A stretch of DNA of 64,000 bases from Rhabditoides inermis (GCA_963966185.1 CAWZYM010000280.1:574501-638500), one strand, 5' to 3'; shown: positions 35,139 to 47,904, counted from the stretch's first letter. Made by a program: numbers and translations. The notes: a model not told the origin generated them from the sequence alone.

Positions 35139-36220
35139 GTGAGTGTTGATTGAAACAATGCCACGAAACCATGCATTACAGGCGACCGTTTCCGATTAAT
35201 CTGTCGAAAACCCCAACGGTTTTGATAAACGTTATTGCAACAACTTATTAGCTTATTCTTATTGATTTGGTTTGATTCTATGGAATAGACAATTTATTGT
35301 AAAGTGTTTGTTAGAAAACACAATTTAGCAAATGTGTAAATTAAGTTTACTGTCTGTCAACTACAGCGTTTCCTTTGTCGAAGTCGTTTTGTCGAAGTTG
35401 ATTTTGTTTTGTAGGCACCTTTTCTCAAAAAAACAAACTATCCCCAACGTTCTTGTTGCGTACGGTGAATTCGAATAGGCAAAAGTTCATGAGATTAAAC
35501 TTTGCATAAAAGATCTTCAAGTACAACAGTGGTATAGTCGAATGGGATCCTATATGCCATCCGTGACATTTTACGGTTTAGGACGGAGGTATGAGTAGTG
35601 TTGCGTAGTGCGTAGTGCCCCGCTCGGTGCAACACTCTCGCGAACTGCACCGCGCCGGCGGCGAGACGAAACGCCATTCAAGGCTTTTGCTTCGTGCAAA
35701 AATGGATGGCCTTTTATTGTTTTTGTTATCTTCGTTGCTGTTTCGACACATCCACATTTGTTTGCTCACCTTCATCGACTCTCACCTCAAGCTCTCCATT
35801 CTTAAGCTCGTCTGTAGCTGTTTTTTTTTAATATTTTCGAAAATCCCTAGTCTTTCGTCGTCTTGGCGGATCCAGCGTTTTTTCCGCAATTCGACGGTCA
35901 ATGGTCATATCGCCATACTTATTTCGGGCGACCACATAACGACACAGCCCGTACTTGTATCGTATCGTAGCACAAGTTTTCATTGCTTTTCGAGAATTTG
36001 TCCTTGTGCGCTCGGCATTTGGTCACTATGCTTCCTCCATGTACCATGTTCACGAATGTACATTACCCGTCTGGGGTGTCCCGCGTAATTATTATATAGG
36101 AATTCGGAATGCTCCAATACTCCGCAGACGGACGCGTCTCACTTTCGATGCTCTTCTCCAGATGTGATGAGCTCTGCGGCATCCCCTCTCACTCGCCTCA
36201 GGGCAGTGAGTGAAGACGAC
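35139..36220. other. Region without a supported gene
   Basis: No exon with coherent protein-like content was identified on either strand. Downstream exons of the secreted-protein gene may lie here but I cannot point to them. Confidence 0.35.
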
Positions 36221-36224
36221 CAGG

Positions 36225-36640
36225 ATTTTCCCCTGTCTCGCAACCTGGCGAACCTATATCGCACCCTGGCGATTTTTCCCACTCTTTCGATTGCGGAACT
36301 TTGAGTGAAGAGGACGCAGTCCTTCTCCTGTCTTGCAACCTGGCGAATATATATCGCACCCTGGCGATTTCCCCCACTCTTTCGCTCGCGGAGCATTGAG
36401 GGAAGAGGACGCTGTCCTTCTCCTGTCTCGCAACCTGGCAAATATATATCGCACCCTGGCGTTTTTTTCCTGCTCTTTCGATTGCGGAGCATTGATTGAA
36501 GAGGACGCAGTCCTTTTCCCGTCTCGCACCTGGCGGATCTATATTGCACCCTGGCGATTTTCTCCTCTCTCTCGCTCGCGGTGCATCGAGTGGAGAGGAT
36601 ACGATATCTTTCTGTTTCGTACACTGGTAGCTACTGAACT
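36225..36640. repeat. ~107-bp minisatellite, about four units
   Basis: Each unit has CTGTCTCGCAACCTGGCG, then ATATATATCGCACCCTGGCG, then CTCTTTCGATTGCGGAGCAT and a GAAGAGGACGC segment. Frames open across it on both strands because the unit length is close to a multiple of three. Confidence 0.9.
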
Positions 36641-36649
36641 ATAGTGCTC

Positions 36650-38165
36650 GCACTCGCAGTGCGGCGACCGCAGAGACAATACCCTCACCTCATATTGCAT
36701 CCTGGCAATTTCCTCACTTAACGATTCCATTCCTGTACGCCGAGGCGCGAGCATTTCACCCGCTGTTCTTTTCTTCACTACCAGTTTTCTTCCGGTACAC
36801 ATTATTGTGCTCGCGAAGTTGGGCTAGCGGTAGAGCACGGAGGGGGTTAGGTCCTTCCGCGGATCGTTGCTCTTGCTTTGATCGAGGCTTACATTTCACA
36901 GCCTTTCGTGGGCAGCAGCAGTACATGTCCCCCGTTGACCCGGCTGTATTCACGCGACACTCTAATACGCGCGACACAGCTCAAAATCTCTTTCTACGAC
37001 AAAAAAGATCACCCCACTTCCCGTGTGCGAAAGTACAATCCCAGGGATCGTCTGCCTTTCTGTCTGAGCACCGAGGTCAGAAGATTTCCATCTTTCTCTA
37101 GCTTCTGATATTGACCGGTTCTCTTTTCTATAGAGATCTATCTTCACACTCACCCACTTGCCTCGGTCAAGAATGAGTCAACATATGATGCAATAGTCGC
37201 GTGATCACAGCCTTTCGTTCTAACCTACCCTTTGCGTATCACCCTAATAGCTCCCAACCCAACTGGGGCGGAGAATGTGCCGTAAACTATTCTGGCTCTC
37301 ACCATTATATGTTGTATCGCTGGCTCACGCACTGACCATGTTTATTTATCGTCATCAGGCGTCGAACACTTGCTATACAGTAACTCTAAAATATTGGACC
37401 ACAAATTCCTGTTTCGCGTTGAATTCTCGATTGACACTATTGTCTTCAATAGCGGAAGCTATAACCGCAGATCGCCATATTTAAAGGGATATACCACTCT
37501 AAATTTCGTGAGTAAACTACGACTACCACATGAAAGAACATGGCAATCCAAGCACTTTTCATAATAAAATCATATGTTGAAAATTATAAGATTACTGAGA
37601 AATTTTATCGAAAGCAAATTGAAAAGATAATGAGAATTGCAAGAAAGTTTCTCGTGCATGGTGAGAAATGTAGAAAAGTGGCGTGACGTCACTTTTTGCA
37701 CAACGAACGAGCGATCGGCCGCCCTGCTGTTTTCTTTATCGGGCGAGCGGAGCTATGTATGTGTTTCGCCTTTTCTTTTCTATTTATAAATTTATAATGT
37801 TATTTTGTTTGTATACGATATGTAACATTTATGAATGTTTCGTTTATGCAAGTTTTGAATGACAATTTGTGCTATCTTACGCATAATGACGTGGAAATGT
37901 TTCGTATGTTACGCGCTTTTTCTACAAGACGAGCATCGAATTGTTATTACGTATGTTATGTTGTTGATATTTGTTTGGTTATTGGTAAGCGATAAATTTT
38001 TCAGGTCTTCGAGTCTGGCGGCGTGCAGAGAGCGAAGTCTGCCGCGTCGGGGAGCCAGGGCGTAAAGCGAGACGCCAGTCGCCACTAAAAGGTGAGTATT
38101 CTCTATGTGTGTGTGTGTTTTTATTTATTTTTGTGATGAAGGATGTCGAATGTCGAGGTTTTCAG
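36650..38165. other. Region without a supported gene
   Basis: No coherent exon found. GTTGGGCTAGCGGTAGAGC near 36818 resembles a tRNA D arm but has no matching T arm. Confidence 0.35.
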
Positions 38166-38538
38166 GCCGGTGTGCGCTGTACGCGGCACGGAGCTCATCT
38201 CGCAGCACGGAATCCCCACCAACCTGCTCGACCGCTCGCTCATCATCCTCCCCACCCCCTACGCTCAGGACGACGGCAAGCACATTCCTCGTCTGCGCGC
38301 AGATGTGAGTATTCAGCCAGTGACGATTTACCATATACACGCTGTAGGATGCAAGAGAAGGCGATCGAGGTGCTGATGAAGGCAGTTGGGCACACGATGA
38401 CCTCGGTCGCCAATGTTCCGCGAGCGCGCCAAGAGAGAGATGGTGAGTCAGCTAAATCTGAATTACTGTTGGTTTGTTGAATTGCGATTTTCTCTTCCAG
38501 GTGACGATGATGCCGTCGTGAAGAAGAAGAGGACGTGA
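38166..38538 (+). pseudogene. RUVBL1-like AAA+ helicase fragment
   Basis: The exon 38166-38304 encodes VRGTELISQHGIPTNLLDR then SLIILPTPYAQDD, which follows RuvB-like helicases (pontin/reptin; RGTE, S-HGIP-DLLDR, then I-T-PY) in the region after Walker B. Key positions differ (NLLDRSLI). Two further exons with good borders, 38348-38442 and 38501-38538, end in GDDDAVVKKKRT and a stop, but do not resemble the RUVBL C-terminus and are out of phase with the first exon. No N-terminal ATPase exons were found. It reads as a decayed or rearranged copy; the family call for the first exon is fairly good, the rest uncertain. Confidence 0.45.
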
Positions 38539-38878
38539 TGAAGCCGTTCAAGCTATTCCAATGCACTTCGCGCTTCAAGAAAAGACTCAGTAAGACAGCG
38601 GGTACATCACGTAATACTAGTCTTCATTTCCGTTTCTGTATGTTACTGTTGTCTTGTGTCTTTACATCCACTTGGCTTCCAGTGATAGTACTCATAGTAT
38701 TTGAATTTTGTTACACTTCTTGTTTTGTCCACGTTGTTGATATTATTGATGTATAATAAAAACTAAAATATTCGAAGCATAATTTTATTTAAATCAACAC
38801 ACAATGAAACAACAAGTTCTATAAAGCATCAACTCTATTGAAACATATCACATATACTCTAGTGGACACGGACAGGGG

Positions 38879-39397
38879 CTAGGTTATGACAATATCCTCG
38901 AACGAGCGGCGCGAATTGTTCTTGTAGTAATAGTCGGGCTCTTCGCCCCACCCAGGTCACGCTCGCGGCCGATTTCGTTCTGCAAACAACAGTAATGTCA
39001 CAACAAACAAGCGCATGAGAATTTTCAATAAATAAGGAAAAGGAACACGCACCTGTTTGTTGTAGTTGTGCTGCATGAGTAGATACTTGGTGCGCTTCTG
39101 TAGATGATGCCAGCGGTTCTGCGAGTTCTGCTGCAAACAGCGAAGATCGAAAAAAACGATACATATATTACGCATGCGCCCCAACTACCTAGCGGTTTGA
39201 CGAACACTGGTCGAACATGAAACTAATAAAACGGTCAATCAACACATTGCACACCTGGAGCTTGTCCTTGTACGTGTTCCTGTAGTGGATGAGCTTGGCG
39301 AGCTCGTCGGTCTTGTGCTGGGGAATCCGAGCAGCCAGCACGGCGTGTCGTACTGCAACTGCGCCAGGTGCAACGAGTCATCGCCGAGAAGGACGAT
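38879..39397 (-). pseudogene. Unrecognised gene 3' exons with one-base frame breaks
   Basis: Three exons with consensus borders: 39255-39397, 39053-39130 (WHHLQKRTKYLLMQHNYNKQ) and 38879-38979 (NEIGRERDLG, then EEPDYYYKNNSRRSFEDI and stop). The first exon starts LLGDDSLHLAQLQYDT and switches frame to HKTDELAKLIHYRNTYKDKL. The last switches frame at a TGGGTGGGG run. Each break is a single base, in or near a homopolymer, and the content on both sides is clearly protein-like. That suggests either an old pseudogene or indel errors in the sequence. The family is not recognised. Confidence 0.5.
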
Positions 39398-39399
39398 CT

Positions 39400-40808
39400 G
39401 AACAACGTCAATCAATACACAACAAAACAAATTAATAAATTGACAACCCACGTAGTCGCTTGTCCAAAGTGGTCTTGCGAGGGGCGTCACGCGTCACGCT
39501 GCCTTCACGCCGGACGAGCGACAGGCACGTCTCCGAAACATTCAAAAGTAAAATATTCGGTAAAATGAGATAGGTGGCGAGAAGAAATACAAAGACAGGA
39601 GAGACGAGCCCCTCCAGCGCATCTCAACAAGTGGAAAGAAATAATGTAATCGGTCGTAACATGGGTTGTATTCGATAAACAATGTAACAAGATCTTCTAA
39701 CAAACAGAATGAATTATTATAACGTATAAACAACATAAACAGACACTTAAAACAAGTAAACTTATAAAAAACTTGCAATCAACAGAAATATCAGCTGATC
39801 ACCGCTTATATACACAATGCTTTATTATAACACCGAAACCGGAACCGGAATGAACACTCGATCGCTCAAAGCATTTTTAAACGTCAGAAGTGCGGAATAA
39901 AAACAGAAATGTTAATGTTGCGTGTACTATCGTAGTGGAAAAATTAATTTTGTATTTAATTTGTAAATATATTTTTTTCAAAGTGCATAGACTCACTGGA
40001 CAGCTAATTTTGACAAGAATATCATATTACAATTTGAACAAATTTGAGCAAATTAAATTTAGAGTGGTACTTTCCTTTAAGGGCTACGCGTCATATAATA
40101 GGCTCGCACTTAGCTAGGGGGTCCAACCTGCCCCTCTCTTTTGCGTCAGTGCGCAATCGCGTTTATTGTCATAACTTGTTTCAGAGTTGACGAATACTGC
40201 TCAACTAAAGTTAGCTACTACTTTTCTCTCAGTCCGAATATCCTGAAATACAATGTGAATGAAATTCATTACTAGTCTCATTTACCACTTTGTATGACAT
40301 TAGAAAATGGTCGCATAGATCTCCTTTCATATGCAATCGAAAGCGTGTGAGAGAGCGAACATGTTGATATATTGTCCAACCGTCTATCTTTATTAGAAAT
40401 GTTTAAAACTGCTTGTAAAGTTTCGACTGTAAGCGTTGTGCAAGTTTTCATCGAATTTCCTTCAGCGTCTGTCGTTTCTCAAGGCACGCGCTCTCTCTCG
40501 GTTCTCTCTCTCCGAGACCGCTGTGCTTCCTGCATGTAGCTTCAATGCAGTCTGCACACAGGAACGCGCGTAGCCTGCATTACACATCCCTACGGGATGC
40601 GCGCGTCCCGCATCTATGCTGCAACCGCCCTGCATTCACCATGCAAACGCTCCGCATGCAGATATCCCCCTTCATTGGGATCTCCTTTTTACGATACCGT
40701 TATTCTCTTGTACAGAACTATATTGCATGTGCACACACATATTGAACATATATTTATGATTTTACACGTACAAACATAAAAAAAAACATATCAGTATGAA
40801 ATATGCTA
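39400..40808. other. Region without a supported gene
   Basis: AT-rich with no coherent exons. TGCATG/CTGCAT words cluster at 40530-40670, echoing the minisatellite at 45.5 kb. Confidence 0.35.
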
Positions 40809-41034
40809 CTATTTGTGCGTCACTTCGAGGCGGAAGCGGTTGAACTTGTCAGCAACCAGGACTCCCTTGTAGGCGACAGGAGTTGATCAGCACGTTCTGC
40901 GAACTACAAAGACGCGCTGATAACAAGAATAAGTAACCCTAACCAGACGGAAAATGTTGTCGTAGACGAACTCACGGTGCTTGATCATAGGGTCGGGCCA
41001 TTGACGAAGTCGACGATCATGAAGTGTCGACGAT
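40809..41034 (-). pseudogene. Two coding-like exons, frame-disrupted, unknown family
   Basis: Exon 40944-41034 reads RRHFMIVDFVNGPT in one frame and MIKHREFVYDNIFRL in another. Exon 40809-40903 ends AYKGVLVADKFNRFRLEVTH, then stop. Splice borders are good but single-base frame changes are needed within the first exon. Not recognised. Confidence 0.4.
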
Positions 41035-41271
41035 CTGAAGGAGAATGCGTTCATCAAACAATCACTATAACAAGCAAATGGCACAACTCGATATGTTTTG
41101 ATGGAAGCGAGGCACATGAAAATAGCTTCTTCTACCCAGTAAATAGCGCGTGTATTCGAAAGGCATGATCGGATAACCAAGGTTCCGTCCCCGCTCAACG
41201 TGAAATATGAGTACATTCAACATTCTTATGATTTTGTAGCGGTAATTTATTGCCACATGCTTGTCAATATT

Positions 41272-41367
41272 GTGGGTCCCCCGTTTTCGCGGTCCGCCGA
41301 AACGAAAAATGGAATACGAGATGTGACAGTCCCGACTGATAAATTGAGATACCAGACGCGTTTCGCT
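41272..41367 (+). repeat. Partial MITE copy (GTGGGTCCCCCGTTTTCGCG end)
   Basis: Nearly identical to the first 97 bases of the complete element at 41841-42113, then diverges. Confidence 0.85.
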
Positions 41368-41840
41368 CCCTCCCTCCACCCACCTTCTCCCATCCTCCTC
41401 CATCTTCCAGTTCAGCGACGCTATCGACACGTCTGCCAGAAGGGATCTGCAAGGTGTGATTCGACAGTCGTCATCTTATAGTCTGTTAATGTTTCGTTAT
41501 CTGTGAATGTTTCCGAAGGGAATCAGAAGTGATTGTGTCCACAAATCCTTGCCTTCTACTGTGACCGCGTTAAAACATACATACAATCAAACACGACATG
41601 ATCGGATTACAAATTACAATGAAATCACTGTTTTCGAAACAATTAGTGACTCGGTGGGTCACCTTCTACTCTCTCCCTCCTTCTCACCTCCACTCCGGCT
41701 CCTCCCTATCTTTGTCATGTTAGGTGGTCGGCGGCCAGTCGAAAGAGCCGAGTCAGCAGACCGCCATCCGATATCCACTAGGGGAAGGTGCGCGTCTGAA
41801 AAGAAGGCGTCATGTAAGGAAGGAGATGATGACCGATATA

Positions 41841-42113
41841 GTGGGTCCCCCGTTTTCGCGGTCCGCCGAAACGAAAAATGGAATACGAGATGTGACAGTC
41901 CCGACTGATAAATTGAGATACCAGACGCGTTTCGCTAGTTCATTTTTCATTTTCTAGACCGGTTAGCGGCAAGATGAAATTGCATACGTACATAATGTAG
42001 GGAAATGAACTGTGCCACCAGCGCAGCAACTACCGTAACCGCGTCATATTTTGAAAAGTGATCTAAATGTGATTGAATTGAAAATTAGCGGACCGCGAAA
42101 ACGGGGGACCCAC
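41841..42113. mobile_element. 273-bp MITE with TA target duplication
   Basis: Ends GTGGGTCCCCCGTTTTCGCG and its exact complement at 42094-42113, flanked by TA on both sides (41839-41840 and 42114-42115), which suits the Tc1/mariner group. No coding capacity. Confidence 0.9.
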
Positions 42114-42115
42114 TA

Positions 42116-42760
42116 TATATTTCAGCAATTATGACAAGTAATACTCACTCACCGTAAAAGCCACGGTACTGGAGTATAGTGACACATGAGATGCGCAGGC
42201 TGCACTCCACATTCCGGCTCTGGAATCGATACATAATAATCAACTGAATCAGTTTGATCAAATAAAACGAGTCTACTCGGCGAATGAGCTCAACGAAACA
42301 AGCGAGACACGGGCAATACAACATGTTTCGAACGAAATCTCGTGATTGTAGTGTGCATAATGACGATTGTAGTGTGCAGTGATTGTAGTGTGCATAATGA
42401 CATTTTATCATTGCGAGTGACTATTACACAATCAACTAATTTATAATGATATAATAGAAATCATTTCGAAATGAAGAACAAAACAAAAACACAAACAAAC
42501 AAAAAACAAAACATTTTCGCCAGGAGTAAGTTTCGCCAATCAGAGGTGGAGCACACAACAACTAAATTGTTGCGGTAGAGCGACAAAACTTTTTTGTTCG
42601 CTTTGACGTTCAATAATTAAAACAAATGAAATTAATGAAACATGCATGAAAATTCTTTTGAATTTTGAAAGATACAAAAATTTGTACAGCAGCAAAAACT
42701 AAGCGAAATTTGCACCGTGGGACTGTGGCCCTGATATTGTGTTAATGTAAGAATCAAATC
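42116..42760. other. Region without a supported gene
   Basis: TTGTAGTGTGCATAATGAC is repeated three times near 42345-42400. Nothing else was recognised. Confidence 0.4.
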
Positions 42761-44720
42761 AAATCAAACCATTCTGTCCAAAACTCGTATGTTCACTCGG
42801 AGTAAGGGGGCGCCTTGAAGCCCGTTCTTTTTCGGCCAACAGTCCAACATGCGCCTCGTCCACCGGTCATCAACCCAGGTCATCGTCTTCCTATCAAATT
42901 TCCACTTTCTGCTCCTTATCTCACATCACGTCCCTGAATGGAATCCTGTCGGACAGACTGATTCCCAGCATTTGTCGTTGTACTCCTCGTAGTTTTTTCA
43001 TATCATCCATGTTCAGACTCCACGTTTCGCATCCTTAGGTCAGTACGGGAAGCATCGCCATCCGGAAAACGCTTCTCTTCTGTCTCATTGATGCACGCTT
43101 CAAAGTAAAAAAAAATCCATGCCGGAAGAAGGCATTCACTCCAGATTGCACCCTTTTTCACTTTCTCCTCGTCGTCGTGCAGAAAGCTCAATTCGCGTCC
43201 TAGGTACACAAAACGGTCTATGTATATGACAGTCACTCCATTCAGCTTTATCTGCTGCTTCTTCGGCTTGTGCGCGATCACGAACGTCTTCTTCCGGTTG
43301 ATGACCGAGGCCACCTCCTCGCTCTTCTTCGCAACTTCGTCCAGCATCCGTTCCGCTGCCTCTGGTGATTTAGCCACCAACGCAATGTCGTCCGTGTATG
43401 CTAGGTAGTACAGCTTCTCTACAGCTTCTTTACTTCTTATACAGCAAAGTGATAATGCTATCAGCCATCTTGTCCACGATTCTTCCTCCTCGTATACAGT
43501 GTTGAAAAGATTGGCGATTCTTTCCAGCAGCAGTGGCGGTGCGTGTAAGACCATCTTCGTCGATACCCGGTTGGGTCCCTTGCCCAATTTCATCTTCATT
43601 ATCAACAGCACGTCTCTCAGCTCATCGGCAGTGAAGTCGTCGGGGTAGGAAAGACGTGCGGCGGCTGTCACATGGCAGGCGAAGAGAGCGTTGTCATACA
43701 CGGATGCAGTCCTCGCAGTGTATCCGGTCAGCCCATCGAGTCTCCAATGGAATTGCGTAGTCGTCCCATCATATTCCTCGTATTTTCTTATCCTCGTAGA
43801 GCCTTCTTCGACGCGATTTCTCGCCCATACATCTCCTGATGGCGTTCCTCTAAGTCCCTCTTGATGCTCCACGAATTGAATTATTGATTAGGCCCAGCGA
43901 GATCCTTGACGCTGCGATGTTCGGTCGTCACTTTTGTCTCCGCGTCGTTCATCGCGTTGCAGGTGGGCTGGTGAACAGAGCATCAGTCAGCTTGGCGTTG
44001 TAGAGGTTTCAGTCGGTCGTGCAGCACGTCTTCCGTTGCGGCGTCTTCTTCGGGGATTCCGTCTTTATCTCCATGAGTGGCAGTCCAGTATTCCATTTAG
44101 CGAACGCAGCATTATGAAGTCGTAGCAGCTCACATTTCCTTACGTGTGCCGCCACATCCATCGTCTCTCGGGTTGCTTTTGAAAAACGTGTTTGCGGCCT
44201 TCCACTTTGCATTCTTCATCCATCCGGCCAGCATATATTCTCTGTTCCTCTGCAGTTGTGTGTACCGTACTCCCATGGGTACTGTACTCTACACCGTACC
44301 GTACTCCACACCGCTTCCGAAAAATCAGACGGCTTCCGAGCGATCCACTGAAATCTCTCAAAATGATAGTGCCGAACCCCGGGTCGGTCTTGCCCGTGTA
44401 CCGACAAACGGCTGGACAGCGACGCATCGGAGTGTGTAGGTGCCCATGTCAACATACACGTAGCACACGGATATCGGTCGGAAGTCGGTGACGCGACTGG
44501 CATATTCAGGTGAGAACAGAAAGCCTTGATGTTCTCTTTCTTTTGAGTAGAACAGATCCCTGCGCGAGTGGCCGAGCTGCAGGTAGCCGAAACCGTCCCG
44601 CCTCAATTCCGTCATTGCAAAGATATCGATTTGGACATTTTCCAGAGATTCACTCCTCGATCTCACTCCTGAAGCCTCGTATCCAAACGAATGCTTTAGG
44701 CGTTAAGTGCCCAGATGTAA
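42760..44720 (-). pseudogene. RTE-like non-LTR retrotransposon, degenerate
   Basis: On the minus strand, 44358-44666 encodes QIDIFAMTELRRDG and later endonuclease-like text, and 43003-43872 encodes a reverse transcriptase with YPDDFTADEL, the catalytic YTDDIALVAKSPEAAE, NRKKTFVI and RFVYLGRELSFLHDDE. That order (APE endonuclease then reverse transcriptase, with the YLGREL box) is typical of RTE-clade elements. The central palm between LGKGPN and LLERIANLF is missing and frames change several times, so the copy is dead. Confidence 0.75.
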
Positions 44721-45189
44721 GAAGCGACTCAAAAATGAAAGGAATTATCACACACCATGTCTATCAATACAGTGACACGGTACCATTCGAGGGCGCGTCA
44801 GTGAATGATACTACGATATAGTGTGTTGCATGGAGGACCAGCCGTGTCTTTTCGATTTGTTGTCTGTTGTGTGGGTTCTAAATTTTCCGACGCATTTCAT
44901 TTGGCCGAGTCGTCCCACATCCCTCGATGTCACCACTAACCGTAATTCAGAAGCCCAGTGTGATGGTTGACCGTCGGTCGATATCACAAATCAGCAAATA
45001 GAACGCCGAAAGGCCGAAACCCACTCTTTTTCCGTTCACCACCAGCATTGGTAAATGCTATTATACAAGGGAGAAGAGCCTTGTGCCGTTGAGGAAAAAT
45101 GTGAACTGCCGCTTTCGGTCTACACATTTTTTTCTCCCATTGTTTGGGAAAAAATTCACTCTACGGAGTTGTCACAACTTCGCACTTGA

Positions 45190-45430
45190 TTGACCTGAGG
45201 GTCAGAACATAGTTAGTGAAAAAGCCACTCAGGAGGTCTTTAGGATTGCCGACCTGGTCATCTCCGAGCATGGTGATGTCTTCCACATAGTTGAGCTCTG
45301 TGACTTCAACTCCAGTTGGGTGCAGCTTCACTCCTCATTCATACTGCTTCACTCGCATCACATTGTTGCAATCATGTCGTCGATGACGTATTAGAACAGT
45401 TGAGTGCCACTGACGAATCCTTGTGCCTTA
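45190..45430 (-). pseudogene. Second reverse-transcriptase fragment
   Basis: The minus strand reads VEVTELNYVEDITMLGDD, a degenerate form of the YADD catalytic box with its usual hydrophobic context, with a stop nearby. It is a small relic of another non-LTR element. Confidence 0.5.
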
Positions 45431-45514
45431 TCGCATACCACGCACCAGCTCACTACATACACTTGCAGGACATTCTCATAGCAGTATGATTGCAGTCTCA
45501 TAGTGGCATGCAAT

Positions 45515-45695
45515 CTTTCTGCATGCAGGCTGCAACCGCATCATATTCCCTGCATGCAGGCTGCAATTCGTCAAACATATATGCATGCAGGATGCATATT
45601 GCACTTGCTCCCTGCATGCAGGCTGCACTTTGGCTATTCTCCCTGCATGCAGGCTGCTTTTTGGCAGTTCTTTCTGCATGCAGGCAGCACAGCGG
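45515..45695. repeat. ~36-bp minisatellite around palindrome TGCATGCA
   Basis: Five or more units containing CTGCATGCAGGCTGCA separated by variable 15-20 base spacers. Confidence 0.85.
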
Positions 45696-45877
45696 TCTCG
45701 GAGCTCATCTCGTATGCCCCGCCCCCTTCTTCCACTGAGTATCACGCGACGTTTTTGGCTGCGTTTGAGTTTGACTGTTTTTTTTGAATTTTTTAGGCTG
45801 TTGATGTTGTTGTTTTTCTTATTTCGTATCATTGATGTGTATATATTATTATTTTTTTCTATTATTTTTTTCAGATC

Positions 45878-47604
45878 GGCAGGTCAGGTTGTGGCCGGAC
45901 TGAAGAAGGTGCGGGAAATCGCACTGCTTGGACCTGCCCTCGCCGCATCTCTCGACAAGTACAAGCGCGTCTACCCGTCCACACCCATCCTCTCACCATC
46001 AAATACAACAATGGTGTGTTCATGTGATGCTTGCTTATGCCTTTTCGTGTTCATTTTACTAGTGTTATATATGGTGAGAGCACGAATAGAAGATGAGAAG
46101 AGGTGAGTAATCGATGTGTGTAGGTTGTCTTGCGCGCTGCCGGCGGTCTGAAGGGCGCGTGCGACTCGACTGCTGAATGCCGGACCCAACGAGGACCACG
46201 TCTACGTCGCTACTAACAGGTGCTTGAGTATGTTTTGAATGTTATTATATGATCGTTTCAGGGCTTCTCGCAGTCGGACCAGGACATGTCTGGTGAGCAC
46301 GGAAAGGCTCGCTAAATGGCCAGACTGGAGAAGGTGCGGGGAATCGCACGGCTCGGACCTGCCCTCGCCGCATCTCTCGACAAGTACAAGCGCGTCTACC
46401 CGTCCACATCCATCCTCTCACCATCAAATACAACAATGGTGTGTTCATGTGATGCTTGCTTATGCCTTTTCGTGTTCATTTTACTAGTGTTATATATGGT
46501 GAGAGCACGAATAGAAGATGAGAAGAGGTGAGTAATCGATGTGTGTAGGTTGTCTTGCGCGCTGCCGGCGGTCTGAAGGGCGCGTGCGACTCGACTGCTG
46601 AATGCCGGACCCAACGAGGACCACGTCTACGTCGCTACTAACAGGTGCTTGAGTATGTTTTGAATGTTATTATATGATCGTTTCAGGGCTTCTCGCAGTC
46701 GGACCAGGACATGTCTGGTGAGCACGGAAAGGCTCGCTAAATGGCCAGACTGGAGAAGGTGCGGGGAATCGCACGGCTCGGACCTGCCCTCGCCGCATCT
46801 CTCGACAAGTACAAGCGCGTCTACCCGTCCACATCCATCCTCTCACCATCAAATACAACAATGGTGTGTTCATGTGATGCTTGCTTATGCCTTTTCGTGT
46901 TCATTTTACTAGTGTTATATATGGTGAGAGCACGAATAGAAGATGAGAAGAGGTGAGTAATCGATGTGTGTAGGTTGTCTTGCGCGCTGCCGGCGGTCTG
47001 AAGGGCGCGTGCGACTCGACTGCTGAATGCCGGACCCAACGAGGACCACGTCTACGTCGCTACTAACAGGTGCTTGAGTATGTTTTGAATGTTATTATAT
47101 GATCGTTTCAGGGCTTCTCGCAGTCGGACCAAGACATGTCTGGTGAGCACGGAAAGGCTCGCTAAATGGCCAGACTGGAGAAGGTGCGGGGAATCGCACG
47201 GCTCGGACCTGCCCTCGCCGCATCTCTCGACAAGTACAAGCGCGTCTACCCGTCCACATCCATCCTCTCACCATCAAATACAACAATGGTGTGTTCATGT
47301 GATGCTTGCTTATGCCTTTTCGTGTTCATTTTACTAGTGTTATATATGGTGAGAGCACGAATAGAAGATGAGAAGAGGTGAGTAATCGATGTGTGTAGGT
47401 TGTCTTGCGCGCTGCCGGCGGTCTGAAGGGCGCGTGCGACTCGACTGCTGACCGCATGTTCGCCGCCAAGATGAACAAGGCTGTGCAGCTGACGGATGCC
47501 GCATACGAGGAGACTCTCTACAAGGAGGCCACTCTTTCCTCTAGCCACTCCACTCCACCCTTTAGCCACTCCTCCCTCTCTACATTATTTTTGTATGCAT
47601 CATA
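45878..47604 (+). CDS. Tandemly repeated exon-intron unit (425 bp, ~4 copies), unknown gene
   Basis: Units start at about 45905, 46330, 46755 and 47180. Each contains an exon (GPALAASLDKYKRVYP), an intron (GTGTGTTC...TGTAG), a second exon (VVLRAAGGLKGACDSTA; another frame gives LNAGPNEDHVYVATNR), a short intron (GTGCTTG...TTTCAG) and a third exon (GFSQSDQDMSGEHGKAR, then stop). The exact 425-base spacing and near identity of the last three copies point to very recent tandem duplication. The final copy leads instead into MFAAKMNKAVQLTDAAYEET and a different end, presumably the original 3' exon. Frames do not connect cleanly across exons. I do not recognise the family. Confidence 0.5.
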
Positions 47605-47895
47605 AAGATTTATCTGTGATACATGTGAAATATAGGGACGATATCGGATCAGGGATGATCAGAAAGTATGGGGTAAGAACGTCAGCACAACACCAAATGC
47701 ATTCTTGATTTGGAAAACTTTATTTCATTCGAAACAAATCATAGTAACAATGGGGAATAATCATACAACAACAATATGTGATGGACTGTAAACAGTATTT
47801 AAAGCTATTTTGTACATGATGAACGTAACATTATTCTAGACATTGAGATACAAAACAACTGCACGATAGAGTAAAATAGAATACATCCTGTCCCT

Positions 47896-47901
47896 TTATT
47901 T
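47896..47901 (-). terminator. Poly(A) signal of the transposase-like gene
   Basis: AATAAA on the minus strand a few bases after the stop codon at 47905. Confidence 0.6.
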
Positions 47902-47904
47902 TAC

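Noticed and set aside
36813..36870. Possible tRNA (GTTGGGCTAGCGGTAGAGC)
   Set aside because: D-arm-like sequence only; no T arm or acceptor stem in register.
44510..44821. Plus-strand frames opposite the RTE-like element and at 45490-46106
   Set aside because: Antisense shadows of retrotransposon or minisatellite; no independent support.
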